Shown: positions 17,608 to 27,892, counted from the first letter of the stretch. The stretch is DNA of 64,000 bases from Ohtaekwangia sp035628875 (GCA_035628875.1 DASPIZ010000151.1:46262-110261), one strand, 5' to 3'. Numbers and translations are program-made. The notes: a model not told the origin generated them from the sequence alone.

Positions 17608-18789
17608 ATGTTACGAAATACCATTTGGATCATTTTGGTGATCATTTCTGTGAATTTTTCTTCACAGGCACAATTAAAGGTGGTTGGATATGTTACCAAC
17701 AACCAGCTCACTACGGTAGACTATTCCCGTATTACACATCTGAATATTGCCTTCGAAAATCCGGATGATGCCGGATATCTATCCTATGCTGCCGTCAACA
17801 CATCCTATCTACAGCAAGCCCATGCGAAAGGAAAAAAAGTGCTGGTTTCCATAGGTGGCGGTTCTGCATCTTATGATGCAGATGTACAGCTGCGCTACTT
17901 TACGCTGATCAATGATGCCAATAGAGCCGGGTTTGTCGAAAAAATTGTATCCTACCTTAACTATCATGGGTTCGATGGTCTTGATGTTGATCTCGAAGGC
18001 TCCGCGATCAATCAGGACTATGGAAAATTTATTACTGCACTTGCAACTGCGCTAAAACCGCACAATAAACTGCTGACCTCAGCCTTAACACATGCCAACA
18101 ATGCTGCCAGCGTACCCAATGATGCCATGCTTCTTTTCGATTTCATTAATATCATGGCGTACGATGCAACCGGTCCCTGGAATCCAGATAACCCGGGACA
18201 ACATTCCTCTTATGATTTTGCACTCGAAAGCCTGGCCTATTGGACTAACCGCGGTCTTCCTAAACAGAAAGCGGTGCTAGGTGTCCCCTTTTATGGCTAT
18301 GGATTTGGAGAAGACTTTAATGAGGGGATTTCGTTTGCTCAACTTATTGCCAGGTACCCGGGTGCAGCTGATCGTGATATATCTGGTAATACCATCTATT
18401 ACAACGGTGTGGCTACCATCAAACAAAAAACAGAACACGTCTTAAGTGAAGGCTATGGCGGTATCATGATCTGGCAACTTGCGCATGATGCTTCAGGCGA
18501 ACAAGCCCTGTTACGGGTTATCGACGAAACGCTTCATCCTGTTACGGACATGGAAGATGAAATTTCAGATTCAATTCACCTCTACCCCAACCCTGTGGAT
18601 ACGTTTTTAAACTTAAAGACTTTCGGCCTTCCAAGAGGTGAATATGTCATCATCGATTCCTCCGGTAAAGAATATCCGACAGTAAAAAAGAATGATTTGA
18701 TCGACATGACTGGCTTACAATCCGGGTTATATATTATTAAAATTAAAAATGAGCAAAAGGTTATCTATAGGAAATTTATAAAGAACTAG
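17608..18789 (+). CDS. GH18 chitinase with T9SS sorting domain
   Basis: About 393 residues. A signal peptide (FSSQAQ, cleaved near residue 22) leads to a GH18 barrel with the full motif DGLDVDLE; Glu130 is the general acid, with the paired Asp two residues before. Later strands INIMAYDAT and GGIMIWQL are typical of chitinases and chitinase-like endo-N-acetylglucosaminidases. Residues about 320-393 form a type IX secretion C-terminal domain (LYPNPVD, QSGLYIIKI, ending RKFIKN), so the enzyme should be exported through T9SS to the surface or medium. I start at the ATG at 17608 because it opens the signal peptide; an in-frame upstream ATG at 17545 would add 21 polar residues. It supplies oligosaccharides to the SusC/D pair. 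Confidence 0.9.
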   Translation: MLRNTIWIILVIISVNFSSQAQLKVVGYVTNNQLTTVDYSRITHLNIAFENPDDAGYLSYAAVNTSYLQQAHAKGKKVLVSIGGGSASYDADVQLRYFTLINDANRAGFVEKIVSYLNYHGFDGLDVDLEGSAINQDYGKFITALATALKPHNKLLTSALTHANNAASVPNDAMLLFDFINIMAYDATGPWNPDNPGQHSSYDFALESLAYWTNRGLPKQKAVLGVPFYGYGFGEDFNEGISFAQLIARYPGAADRDISGNTIYYNGVATIKQKTEHVLSEGYGGIMIWQLAHDASGEQALLRVIDETLHPVTDMEDEISDSIHLYPNPVDTFLNLKTFGLPRGEYVIIDSSGKEYPTVKKNDLIDMTGLQSGLYIIKIKNEQKVIYRKFIKN

Positions 18790-18867
18790 CGCCCACTAAC
18801 GAATAGAATATTTACATTGATCATATGTACTTTTTTTCCGGTCGATAAGATTTTCCTAATTTATTTG

Positions 18868-18905
18868 AACCCAGGCTGAAAAGATAAATTAATTCAACCT
18901 GGGTT
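18868..18905. terminator. Bidirectional terminator between convergent genes
   Basis: AACCCAGGCTGAA (18868-18880) and TTCAACCTGGGTT (18893-18905) form a 13-bp stem with one mismatch and a 12-base loop; TTATC follows. It lies between the chitinase and the convergent lipoprotein gene and can serve both. Confidence 0.75.
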
Positions 18906-18964
18906 TTATCTCAATTGACGAATTAGGTATTTCTCTTTAAATAATTTATTTCGATACAACTACA

Positions 18965-19777
18965 TTAGTCAACACATGCATATGTAAGCGTGTTTTTCCC
19001 GTTACACGACATGCAAGAACTAACTTCAGGGGTCAAAGTAATTATTCTTTCCGATGAATCAGTTGTGTACGTGTAGTTAATAGTAGTGCTTACGTTACCG
19101 TTGCTAGAATACGATATATATTTGGACGTAGCATTAGCCGAAATAGCATCATACATACCATATCGTTTATACACCCGGGCGTATTGGTAGGTTTCAGGGT
19201 ATTGATTGCGCAAGTCTGAATAAGTCAGGTCCAAAACATAAGCACCCTCCCCTTTGGTAATATGAATAACATTGATCTTTTCCGGATCATCCACATATAT
19301 CCAGTTGAATAGGCCTTGTTTATTTGAATGGAACGAATAAGGAAGGCCCATGTCATTATAGGCTATCTCAATTTCGTCCGTCTCAAAATCGTCTTCAGGA
19401 AAATCTCTGAACTGACTGATGATTTTTACGATTTGATTTCCCTTGTATTCATACGTACATTTCTCTGAAATGAAGCTACTTGTCGGTGTATCCGACGACT
19501 CACCATAACTATTGGATAGTCTTTGATAACCAGTGAGCTTTCCTGAAACCCATGCAAATGTCTCTTCTGTATATAACCTGGTCTTTCCTGGTGACATCGT
19601 TTCAACTTTGACAATATTTCCGTCATTGTCGTATGCAAAACTGGTAAAGCTATCGTTAGACGTTATTGTTTCCAGAAGCTCGCTGGCAGGGGTACATTCA
19701 TTTGTAGGATTAGGGTCATCAGAATCTTTGCAACTTATTAGCAATAAAATGACAACGAGTATTTGAAATTTTTTCAT
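18965..19777 (-). CDS. Hypothetical lipoprotein with YD-like repeats
   Basis: A 270-residue lipoprotein: signal MKKFQILVVILLL, lipobox LLISC (Cys16), then an acidic start KDSDDPNP, which fits the Bacteroidota rule for surface export of lipoproteins. The body has loose repeats such as FAYDNDGNIVKVE, IEIAYNDMGLPYSF and ISYSSNGNVSTTINYTY, resembling the YD/RHS-like or DUF4595-type beta-repeat proteins. A cluster of Cys near the C-terminus (SSCMSCNGK) is notable. Function is unknown. It is convergent with the chitinase gene and divergent from the LytS-type sensor. Confidence 0.7.
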   Translation of the reverse strand: MKKFQILVVILLLISCKDSDDPNPTNECTPASELLETITSNDSFTSFAYDNDGNIVKVETMSPGKTRLYTEETFAWVSGKLTGYQRLSNSYGESSDTPTSSFISEKCTYEYKGNQIVKIISQFRDFPEDDFETDEIEIAYNDMGLPYSFHSNKQGLFNWIYVDDPEKINVIHITKGEGAYVLDLTYSDLRNQYPETYQYARVYKRYGMYDAISANATSKYISYSSNGNVSTTINYTYTTDSSERIITLTPEVSSCMSCNGKNTLTYACVD

Positions 19778-20125
19778 GTTAGGTAGAAGTTTAAATGTAA
19801 GTATGATTAGCGTTTAATTAAGTGTAATTTTTAGAAATGGATACCGCCATACTGAACACTGCATTTCAGATGCAATCGCCTTATTAGAAACATCCACACG
19901 TACGATCATGTATGAATCTGTTTGCATATTTCAAAGGTAAAGGACCTTATTTTATCATTTCTGGCCTGACACTTAAACCTAGCATTAAGCGAATCTCGTT
20001 GTGTATTGACATGATCTGAATGAGCATCTACGCCACCTTGTTTAGACACATTTTAGTACAATGCCCTAGAAAAACTTTTTTAGTATAGGGCGAGTTCAAT
20101 CAAATAATTTGCATTAATATTAAAA
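19778..20125. other. Divergent promoter region
   Basis: About 350 bp between the lipoprotein and the propeller kinase. On the minus strand TACCTTTG (19939-19932) fits the -7 consensus for the lipoprotein, with an unclear -33. On the plus strand only the near match TAATTTG (20105-20111) is seen before the kinase. No RNA gene found. Confidence 0.4.
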
Positions 20126-23035
20126 GTGCTTTCAGAAAGAACAGACATCCCTTTCACCCTGATCTTCCTTGCAAGAAAAGTGTTTTTCTGTGCCTTTTTA
20201 ATTATTGCATATTCTGGGTCAGTATCAGCACAACAACCGTTGCTCATTAATTATACATTGAAAACTGGCTTACCCAGCAATACCGTCTATTATGCTATGC
20301 AAGACTCGCGCGGCTTTATCTGGTTTGGAACCGACGCCGGAGTTTGTCGTTATGACGGATTTAATTTTAAAACTTTTACACCACAAGATGGCCTTTCGGA
20401 TAATGAGGTATTCCAAATAAAAGAAGATGCTACCGAAAGGATCTGGTTCTTGCCATTTAATGGAAGGGTATCGTATTATAAGGATGGAAAATTTTTCAAT
20501 TCTAATACTGATCCTTCGCTTAAAGCTTTGGCCGTGGATGACTTTTATAGTTGCGTGTTTCAGGATTCTAAACAACGTTTGTGGTTCGGTGCGTGGGAAG
20601 GTATCATCGTACGCGACAATCGTGGCGAAGTAATCAGTTTTGATTCCCTTACCGATAACATCATGCATATCTGGCAAGATGAAAATGAAATTCTCGCGCT
20701 TGGGTTAAAAGGGATTTTTTATTTTAATATTAACCATCCGAACAAATATAGATACCAACCTTTGCCTGTCACCCTGGTTACCGATATAAGTAAAAAGGTA
20801 TGCGTTGACACAACAAAAAATCTGGTTTACAGTCCTGATCGCGTAGGCGGTATCAATATTATTCATTATAAAAATAATATTGTTTCACATCAGTATAATC
20901 AAATAATTCCCATGGGTGTTCAGAAGTTGCGCGAAGGTGGAATATATGTTTATCATGACAAAGGTGCTTTCCATTGGGAAAATAACAAAGATCACGTACC
21001 AAAAAACATGCTCCCGGGAAAGAAACTGACTTACTTATTGGAAGATAAAAACGGCGGAATGTGGTTTACGTCTCTTAAAGAAGGCGTATACTACACGCCT
21101 TCACTTGAAATTAAAAGATTTCTTCATCCGAAAGCGGCTAATAATGCTGAAGTAAGTAAAGTTGCGGGTGACAATGGAAAGGTATGGATTACTTACCCGA
21201 ATGGAGAATATGGCATTATCCAGCCTGATCGACAGGAAGTCAAAATATATTCCCCCCTGTTTTCTCCTGGCAATAGTATTGAACAATTGTCCGTGCACGG
21301 TGATGTTGCATGGATGGCCATTAATTCCGGGGGAATTTTAAACGTATTTAATGACAAACGAAGATGTTACTTTAAAACATTAAGTGTTAAGTCGTTTGTT
21401 TTGAAGCATGATTCTCTTTGGATTTCAGCCGGCCCGGCCGGCTTGCGACAATATTTCATTCCTGATCTTATTCCAATTGAAACTTATCTTGGTTTTGTTG
21501 GCGGTAATGTTATTTCGTCAGAACGTACTTTTGGTATCCACGCCGATGTATCTGAACATTGCGTGTGGTTCGGCACACAACAAGGACTTGCAATTTCGAA
21601 AAATGGAAAGGTATCCAGGTTGTCGCACCTTCATCCGTATCTTCATAATAGAATATCTAAAATAGATCAGGACAAAGAATTCGACACCTGGGTTCTAGTA
21701 GAATCAACCGGACTGGTCTTGATTAATAAATCCCTGGAGATAGCAAGTGTAATTGACAACACCAATGGTTTTGATGATGGCTATTGCAAACAGTTCTATA
21801 TCGACGATAACAACACCGTTTGGTTCATTACGCATAACAGTGTAGGCCATATCCAGAAAAAAGGCAACCGCCTGGTGGTTAATTCAATCATGAGTTTCAA
21901 CACAGAAACGCTCAATGACATCTGGGTGGACGATACTCACGTATGGATTGCCGCAGAGCTTGGTCTGATTTCTATTCCAAAAACGTTCGCCCAACAAAGA
22001 ATAATCAATGTGGAGATTACGAATGTTGTCATTAATGACCGCGACTATTTCGCATCTCCAAAACTACCTCTTGTAGTAGGCCACGATGCAAATGATTTCC
22101 TCATTAAATTTTCAGGAATATCGTTTACCTCCCGAAGCAATCAATTTCGTTATAAACTATTTGAAGCAGATACAACATGGACCTACACCCGGTCATCGGA
22201 ATTAAAATTTCCTTCCCTACCCCCTGATAACTATCACTTTCAGATCCAGGCGAAAAATACTGATGGAACATGGAATCAACATGCGGCAGGTTTCAGACTC
22301 GTAATCGAAAAACCAGTTTGGCTGCGCTGGTGGTCGCAGGTACTTATCGTTCTTACCGGCATAATCATCGTAATCTTTGTTGTCAGGAAAATTTACCAGG
22401 CGAATTACAGGAAAGTTGTATTACATGACAGACTGCTTGAATCGGAACTTAAAGCACTTACAGCGCAAATGAATCCCCATTTTATATCCAATACATTGAA
22501 TACGGTACAACGATATTATATGTCAAGCGAAACAAAAGTGGCAAATAAACTATTAAGCCGATTCAGTACATTGATGCGCATGACGCTGGATAACACATCA
22601 AAGACTTTTGTTACAATAGAAGAGGAAATTGCTTTTTTAAGGAATTACCTTGAAATTGAACAGACTAGGTTTAATCAAAAATTTAGTTACACGATAGAAA
22701 TCGATGAATCGATTGATATCGCCATGGAGACAATACCGTCTATGATCATACAACCGTTTGTCGAAAACTCAATCATTCATGGTTTGGGATTTCTTGAAAG
22801 TCGTGGGATGGTAACGCTACGTTTCGAACGCTTTGATGAGCAGTTAAAAATAACTATTGATGATAATGGCGTGGGCCGCAATTTTAACACGGTTAAAAAT
22901 CACGTTTCACGTGGCATTACACTTATCCGGGAGCGACTAAATATTCTCAGTGCGCGGAATAAAAAGAATTACCAGTTACGAATTATCGATAAAGCAGGAA
23001 ACGAACAGGGAACCCGGGTTGAATTATATTTATAA
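20126..23035 (+). CDS. Propeller sensor histidine kinase, LytS type
   Basis: About 969 residues. A signal segment (VFFCAFLIIAYSGSVSA) is followed by a periplasmic propeller region with repeats such as DSRGFIWFGTDAGVCRYDG (to about 640) and a Y_Y_Y domain (about 674-718). A membrane helix (about 735-758) and a His_kinase domain with QMNPHFISNTLN (His785) come next, then a HATPase domain (IDDNGVGRNF). It should phosphorylate the LytTR regulator encoded 86 bp downstream. No ATG fits: the frame opens with GTG at 20126, and a second GTG at 20180 would start directly at the signal peptide and may be the true start. The sensor is a paralogue in design of the regulator at 7868 and the hybrid system at 28505. 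Confidence 0.88.
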   Translation: MLSERTDIPFTLIFLARKVFFCAFLIIAYSGSVSAQQPLLINYTLKTGLPSNTVYYAMQDSRGFIWFGTDAGVCRYDGFNFKTFTPQDGLSDNEVFQIKEDATERIWFLPFNGRVSYYKDGKFFNSNTDPSLKALAVDDFYSCVFQDSKQRLWFGAWEGIIVRDNRGEVISFDSLTDNIMHIWQDENEILALGLKGIFYFNINHPNKYRYQPLPVTLVTDISKKVCVDTTKNLVYSPDRVGGINIIHYKNNIVSHQYNQIIPMGVQKLREGGIYVYHDKGAFHWENNKDHVPKNMLPGKKLTYLLEDKNGGMWFTSLKEGVYYTPSLEIKRFLHPKAANNAEVSKVAGDNGKVWITYPNGEYGIIQPDRQEVKIYSPLFSPGNSIEQLSVHGDVAWMAINSGGILNVFNDKRRCYFKTLSVKSFVLKHDSLWISAGPAGLRQYFIPDLIPIETYLGFVGGNVISSERTFGIHADVSEHCVWFGTQQGLAISKNGKVSRLSHLHPYLHNRISKIDQDKEFDTWVLVESTGLVLINKSLEIASVIDNTNGFDDGYCKQFYIDDNNTVWFITHNSVGHIQKKGNRLVVNSIMSFNTETLNDIWVDDTHVWIAAELGLISIPKTFAQQRIINVEITNVVINDRDYFASPKLPLVVGHDANDFLIKFSGISFTSRSNQFRYKLFEADTTWTYTRSSELKFPSLPPDNYHFQIQAKNTDGTWNQHAAGFRLVIEKPVWLRWWSQVLIVLTGIIIVIFVVRKIYQANYRKVVLHDRLLESELKALTAQMNPHFISNTLNTVQRYYMSSETKVANKLLSRFSTLMRMTLDNTSKTFVTIEEEIAFLRNYLEIEQTRFNQKFSYTIEIDESIDIAMETIPSMIIQPFVENSIIHGLGFLESRGMVTLRFERFDEQLKITIDDNGVGRNFNTVKNHVSRGITLIRERLNILSARNKKNYQLRIIDKAGNEQGTRVELYL

Positions 23036-23120
23036 ATTCAACCATACTACGTAACGTAGCTAAAAAGGTAAATTATTTTTTTTTAAGTAACCTTATCTGT
23101 TAAATAAAAAACGTCTCAAC

Positions 23121-23864
23121 TTGAAAGCGATAATCATTGATGATGAAGAAAATGCGAGAATAACACTAAGCTTGCTTATTCGTGAACACGCTCCACAGAT
23201 AAATATAGTTGGCACCTATAGTTCCCTTCAGGATGCTCACCATGCTATATTGAAAATGAAACCCGATGTTGTTTTTCTGGATGTTCAAATGCCCGGCGAG
23301 TCTGGACTTACATTGTGGAAATACTTTCCGTTTCCAGACTTCGATGTGGTATTTACAACAGCCCATCATCAATATGCGCTACAGGCAATACGACTTTCCG
23401 CATTGGATTACCTGCTTAAACCCATTGATATTGAAGAATTATCCCGGGTGGTTCATAAACTCTTTCAAGTGTCGTCGAAAGAGAAAATTAATGAGCGACT
23501 TTCCGTACTTGAAGCCAACATGGCAAGTGCTTCAACAATTTCACAAATTGTATTGCCTACCCATAATAGTCTCATTGTAATTAAATTATCCGACATCATT
23601 CGATGTGAAAGCGATAGTAACTACACACGTTTTTTCTTGTTGGGAGCATCTGAATATCTCGTTAGTAAATCATTAAAAGAATACGAGAATATTCTTCCTG
23701 CAAACTCATTTCTGAGAATTCACCAGTCACACCTAATCAATTTAAGCTACGTTAAAAAATACATTAAAGGAAAGATTGGAAGTGTCGAGCTGGTTGACAA
23801 TACCGTATTACCAGTTTCCAAGGAACGAAAAGAAACCTTGCTCGCCATGTTAAATAGCATTTAA
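23121..23864 (+). CDS. LytTR-family response regulator
   Basis: A 247-residue regulator. The receiver domain (1-120) has IDDEE at 6-10, the phospho-acceptor Asp54 in VFLDVQMPG, and the KPI switch Lys near 100. A LytTR DNA-binding domain (about 145-245) has RCESDSNYTRFF and the FLRIHQSHLIN motif. It begins with TTG; MKAIIIDDEE is the standard opening, so this rare start is likely real. It is the partner of the LytS-type kinase just upstream. Target promoters are not identified; a CTACG-TAA-CGTAG palindrome at 23047-23059 lies directly upstream. Confidence 0.9.
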   Translation: MKAIIIDDEENARITLSLLIREHAPQINIVGTYSSLQDAHHAILKMKPDVVFLDVQMPGESGLTLWKYFPFPDFDVVFTTAHHQYALQAIRLSALDYLLKPIDIEELSRVVHKLFQVSSKEKINERLSVLEANMASASTISQIVLPTHNSLIVIKLSDIIRCESDSNYTRFFLLGASEYLVSKSLKEYENILPANSFLRIHQSHLINLSYVKKYIKGKIGSVELVDNTVLPVSKERKETLLAMLNSI

Positions 23865-23892
23865 GTATCTACTTGATAAACGTAAAAAAAAT

Positions 23893-23913
23893 GGACCGGT
23901 GTAGTCCCGGTCC
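23893..23913. terminator. Terminator between convergent genes
   Basis: GGACCGG (23893-23899) and CCGGTCC (23907-23913) form a 7-bp GC-rich stem with a 7-base loop. It sits in the 77-bp gap between the LytTR gene and the convergent glycosidase gene. An A-run precedes it on the plus strand, which becomes a T-run for the minus-strand transcript. Confidence 0.7.
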
Positions 23914-23941
23914 TTACAAAATTAAACAAACCCCAAAAAAA

Positions 23942-26527
23942 TTATTCTAATCGTATACTTTCAATGGCAATGCCATGCTTTGTTTTTAAGTCCTGACCTT
24001 CTATGCCTGGCCCAATTGAGATCTGGATTGTTTCTACTTCTTCCATTTTAAAAGGCGTGGTTTCGTTTTTAAAATAATAGGGCAGAAAAGTTGGATATGG
24101 CCTCGGTAACGTTACGTGAAGTACCGCCTTTATATTATTAACTTCGATAGTATGTTCATCCATCTGCGGATCAAGTGTAACCGTCGACCCGTGTGTAACC
24201 CCTGCTTTTGTGACCAGGGCGATCTGTACTTTGCACGGCTTATCCTGCAATGATCTCCCTTTCACGACAATGCGTTTAAAGTCTTTTATTTCATCCCTAC
24301 GACCCTCAACCTTTCCAGCGAAGTGATAGCGCATGGAATAATCGAATACTGCTTTACCATTAGGGTTTTCCGGATCAGGACTAAACAATTCATTCGGAGC
24401 AATTACAATTTTAGCCCTACCCTGTTCTGTGGGTACCAGGGCATTGCCTACTCTCCATTGACGTGACAATGTTGTATGGTCGGAAATCGCATCAAAAAGA
24501 TATAGTGCTTTACTTTCATTCACAACGGGTACCCTATAGGCATTAGTGGTTTCAAAATCCCAGTCAGTGGGAAGCCCGCTTTCCCCTGATGGAAAGGTCG
24601 TTGTTTTGTCCCGTTCTTCAACGACAATGTAATACGCCAGAAATCCTTCTTTGACCATTTCAGCCGGTATATTCGCCTGATAGTTATATCCATGAATGTG
24701 TTCCATATTAAGGATCGTTGGACGAAACCCGTTAAAAACATAAACCTTAACTGACGTTGGCAAATCCTTTGTGGCCACTGTAGCATGAATTGGTAGTGCA
24801 TTTCCCTGACGAACTTCAACCAGTGGCTCGTGCAATACATGTACGTGCTCCAAATTTGCCTGAGGTGCTTCGTACTCGTTCAGTGTTATATTCTTCCACT
24901 TGCTATTGGCCGTTACGGTTGGTGTTGTGCCCTTTTTTGACAAAAGATAAGTACCTGGCTTAATTGAAAACGATGTCCCTGAGGTAGTGCTTTTAAAATC
25001 GCCGGCTTCGTTCAGTTTCGTAATCTGAAAATCAGATCCGAGATCAGGAAGGGTGATCTCCATGGACCAGCTGCGCCAGTTAACAATGGCAACTTTACGA
25101 TCCAAGCTGTTTCTTCCGAATGGATTAGCAATCCAAATTGCATCCGGCAAAACTTCAAGTCGCCATACGCCTGGTTCAATCTTATCCAGAAAATAGGCAC
25201 CGGTACCACCATAAGAAACAACAGGCGAATTACCGTATCCGCATACGGTTTCGAGATTTGCCGGAGCTGGTGGAGTAGTCGTTGTATGGTTGGTATATAT
25301 AAACTTTTTACCGGTAACCATTTCAGCCAGGTCATTCTCATAACTAACCCGAAATGAATCGAAGGTTGTGTTAGCCGGATACCGCCCAAAGCTTTTATAC
25401 ATGGGAACTTCGTGAAAAACTTCTCCGGCAAGTTTTAAACTGATCGCTTTCTGAGGTGTGTAAACCAGGTTCATGTAATGGGTGTTATACTCTGTATTGG
25501 CGTATGCCATATATGTTGGGTCATAAGCAAAATGCGTTGCCCACTGAATGCCGGCTTCACGAAAGCTTCGTGCCATAGCAGGATAAATATAAGAACGGCC
25601 CACATCCGCAGCATCGAATTCGTACACGATCCTGGCAGTCTTCTTAACGGCTGGGTTATCCGCAAACGGTATTACATACTGGTCTACGTTCGGCAGAAAG
25701 TTTCCGCCGAGTTCGTGCTGTGCACCAAGGCCTGTGGGATACCATTGAAAAGTACCACCTTGTATGCCGGCCTTATAGTAAGCTTCATACAAATGAATGC
25801 TGTGGCTCACGTTATAAAAGATCGGCTTTGCACAACCTGTCTTGCGCATTGATTTAACCATGCGCTGAATAAACCGTGTGACTTCCTTTGGTGTACCACG
25901 ATGATGTGGCTCATTGCTTATTTCGAAGGCTACAATATCGGCATCATCTTTATAGGCAGTTTTTGTGTAGGGATTTACATGATTAAGAAACTGAAACAAA
26001 TATCGCTCTTGTGCTTTAATCGCGCCTTCTTCCGTGAGGCACTTGTCTTTACCATATTTAGTTGCAAATCCAGGCGTTTTTTCATTGGGCTCAGGATAAC
26101 CATTCCCCCAGAAGGCAATGGGTGTAAGGATAATTTTTATTCCACGCTCTTTCATCTTCATCAACGCATAATCAAATAGACGGAGATGTTCGTTTTCCAA
26201 CAGGTTACCCACGGAGTCGCTGATCTCGGTATCCCACACATGAATACGAAAGGCATCAAAACCCAGCCGCGCGAAATGATATACATCACCATCAATTGCC
26301 TGCTCCGGATTAATATCTAATTTCTCGGCCGCGCGGTAAGCATGTGCAAATGGCACTGTGTAGTTCACACCAAACCCATGTACTTCTTCATTCGTCATTC
26401 CCCAACGCATTACACCATTTTTGTCTACATAAACATCATTGCGTTTTTGTGCATACACGCTGGTTACCAGAATGAAAAACACCATACAAAGTATACTAAC
26501 GGAAAGACTTTTAGATTTGTAATTCAT
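23942..26527 (-). CDS. Secreted clan GH-A glycoside hydrolase
   Basis: An 861-residue secreted enzyme (signal ends VYAQ, near residue 27). The N-terminal barrel (about 40-390) has the clan GH-A acid/base motif in FEISNEPHH (Glu206) and a second Glu in IVYEFDAAD (Glu303) as likely nucleophile, so it should be a retaining beta-glycosidase. The rest (about 400-861) holds beta-sandwich domains, including one that may bind sugar. The barrel resembles GH5-type cellulase-family enzymes; I cannot fix the family or subfamily, and GH147-like beta-galactosidase is an alternative suggested by the adjacent GH53 gene. It lies 168 bp downstream of GH53 on the same strand, probably the same operon. Confidence 0.82.
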   Translation of the reverse strand: MNYKSKSLSVSILCMVFFILVTSVYAQKRNDVYVDKNGVMRWGMTNEEVHGFGVNYTVPFAHAYRAAEKLDINPEQAIDGDVYHFARLGFDAFRIHVWDTEISDSVGNLLENEHLRLFDYALMKMKERGIKIILTPIAFWGNGYPEPNEKTPGFATKYGKDKCLTEEGAIKAQERYLFQFLNHVNPYTKTAYKDDADIVAFEISNEPHHRGTPKEVTRFIQRMVKSMRKTGCAKPIFYNVSHSIHLYEAYYKAGIQGGTFQWYPTGLGAQHELGGNFLPNVDQYVIPFADNPAVKKTARIVYEFDAADVGRSYIYPAMARSFREAGIQWATHFAYDPTYMAYANTEYNTHYMNLVYTPQKAISLKLAGEVFHEVPMYKSFGRYPANTTFDSFRVSYENDLAEMVTGKKFIYTNHTTTTPPAPANLETVCGYGNSPVVSYGGTGAYFLDKIEPGVWRLEVLPDAIWIANPFGRNSLDRKVAIVNWRSWSMEITLPDLGSDFQITKLNEAGDFKSTTSGTSFSIKPGTYLLSKKGTTPTVTANSKWKNITLNEYEAPQANLEHVHVLHEPLVEVRQGNALPIHATVATKDLPTSVKVYVFNGFRPTILNMEHIHGYNYQANIPAEMVKEGFLAYYIVVEERDKTTTFPSGESGLPTDWDFETTNAYRVPVVNESKALYLFDAISDHTTLSRQWRVGNALVPTEQGRAKIVIAPNELFSPDPENPNGKAVFDYSMRYHFAGKVEGRRDEIKDFKRIVVKGRSLQDKPCKVQIALVTKAGVTHGSTVTLDPQMDEHTIEVNNIKAVLHVTLPRPYPTFLPYYFKNETTPFKMEEVETIQISIGPGIEGQDLKTKHGIAIESIRLE

Positions 26528-26695
26528 AATTTATGATTCTGATTTTTTTAAATAATATTATGCACTCGCCATTCATTTTATTGAACATTGAGGCAAAATA
26601 TGTTTACCTCCCTTACACTGAAAGATTAATCCTCATTTGAAGCATCCTTACGTTTGTTGTAGATTGAGTGTATCTTCCTGATGATATGTACACCA

Positions 26696-27892
26696 TCATT
26701 CATAATTAAACTTCATGAACTCGATTCCCTGATGTGTATTTCCAGTGAAATCGAAAAAAGTATTATTTTCCCACGATGACCCGCTGCCCCACATGTCTTT
26801 AACATTTGATGTAACCCAGGCCGGTTCCCAATAGACCACACCAATCCCTCCACCTTGCATAACTTCCGTTGTAAGCCGGGTCAAAAAATCATATTGTCCC
26901 TGCGGTGAAAACGGATATCCTGTAATCGGATTACTGTCTCCAAAGTGATTGTTGTAACTATCTGCGCTTTCCGTAGTCCAGGGATAAGCAGTTTCCAGGA
27001 TCATTACATCTTTATTATAGCGCTGTTTAAAAGATGCGACTGAGTTAGATACTTCGTCCAGGGGTACCGTGGTGTGCCATAAAGGATAGTATGAAAACCC
27101 GACGACATCAAAATCTGTAACACCGGCCTGACTTTTGATATTATCAAACCACCATTGCACGTTTTTTGGATCAGCTACATGCAACACAATTTTTGTTTTT
27201 ATTGTGGTTGAAGCGGTCACCTCGCGAACCGCCCGAATACCGCCGTTTAATACCTTACCGATATTCTGCCATTCTCCATCGCAAACATTGCAGGAAGGAA
27301 ATGCCTCCGGAGCATCGGTATAGAGCATACCACAATTGGTTTCATTTCCCAATTGAACCAATTCCGGCAGAAGATCGCGCTCATTAAGATACTGTAATGT
27401 AGCCAGCGTGTAGTTATACACCGAGTCTTGCAATTTTTCAATATCGATAATTGATTTCCACGCCGCTGGAATTTTCTGCGTGCCCGGATCTGCCCATACA
27501 TCGCTGTAATGGAAATCCAATAATACTTGCATGCCTGTTTCTTTTGCGCGGGCAATTGATTCAGCAACATCATTCAGGTCATTATACATCTGTGTGCCGG
27601 CATCACCATATACTTCTTTTGTCCATGCGGGATTATGCCAAAGCCGAAGACGCACAAGGTTTGTTCCGTTATCTTTAAAGATGGTATAAGGATCTTTCGC
27701 CACCTGTTCATCTTTGTAAACTCCGCCATGATCCTCCACCTGGTTGACGTATGACAGGTCTGCACCGAAATAAAAATCGGTATCTACCGGGGGATCCACC
27801 ACCGGCCCGGGCTTTTTCTCATCGTCGTCACATGAAAGAATACTAAGGATGATGAACAGAAACAGGCTCATTACACGTGGGTTACGTTTCAT
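26696..27892 (-). CDS. GH53 endo-beta-1,4-galactanase lipoprotein
   Basis: A 398-residue lipoprotein with lipobox ILSC (Cys21) followed by DDDEKK, the acidic tag that sends Bacteroidota lipoproteins to the cell surface. The GH53 barrel starts FYFGADLSYVNQVED and includes LVRLRLWHNP, LLDFHYSDVWADP, the acid/base Glu in LGNETNCGM, and the nucleophile Glu in MILETAYPW. The family cleaves beta-1,4-galactan, the side chain of pectic rhamnogalacturonan I and type I arabinogalactan. It is the first gene of a minus-strand pair with a clan GH-A enzyme and is divergent from the HTCS regulator, the usual arrangement for a regulator and its target enzymes. Confidence 0.93.
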   Translation of the reverse strand: MKRNPRVMSLFLFIILSILSCDDDEKKPGPVVDPPVDTDFYFGADLSYVNQVEDHGGVYKDEQVAKDPYTIFKDNGTNLVRLRLWHNPAWTKEVYGDAGTQMYNDLNDVAESIARAKETGMQVLLDFHYSDVWADPGTQKIPAAWKSIIDIEKLQDSVYNYTLATLQYLNERDLLPELVQLGNETNCGMLYTDAPEAFPSCNVCDGEWQNIGKVLNGGIRAVREVTASTTIKTKIVLHVADPKNVQWWFDNIKSQAGVTDFDVVGFSYYPLWHTTVPLDEVSNSVASFKQRYNKDVMILETAYPWTTESADSYNNHFGDSNPITGYPFSPQGQYDFLTRLTTEVMQGGGIGVVYWEPAWVTSNVKDMWGSGSSWENNTFFDFTGNTHQGIEFMKFNYE

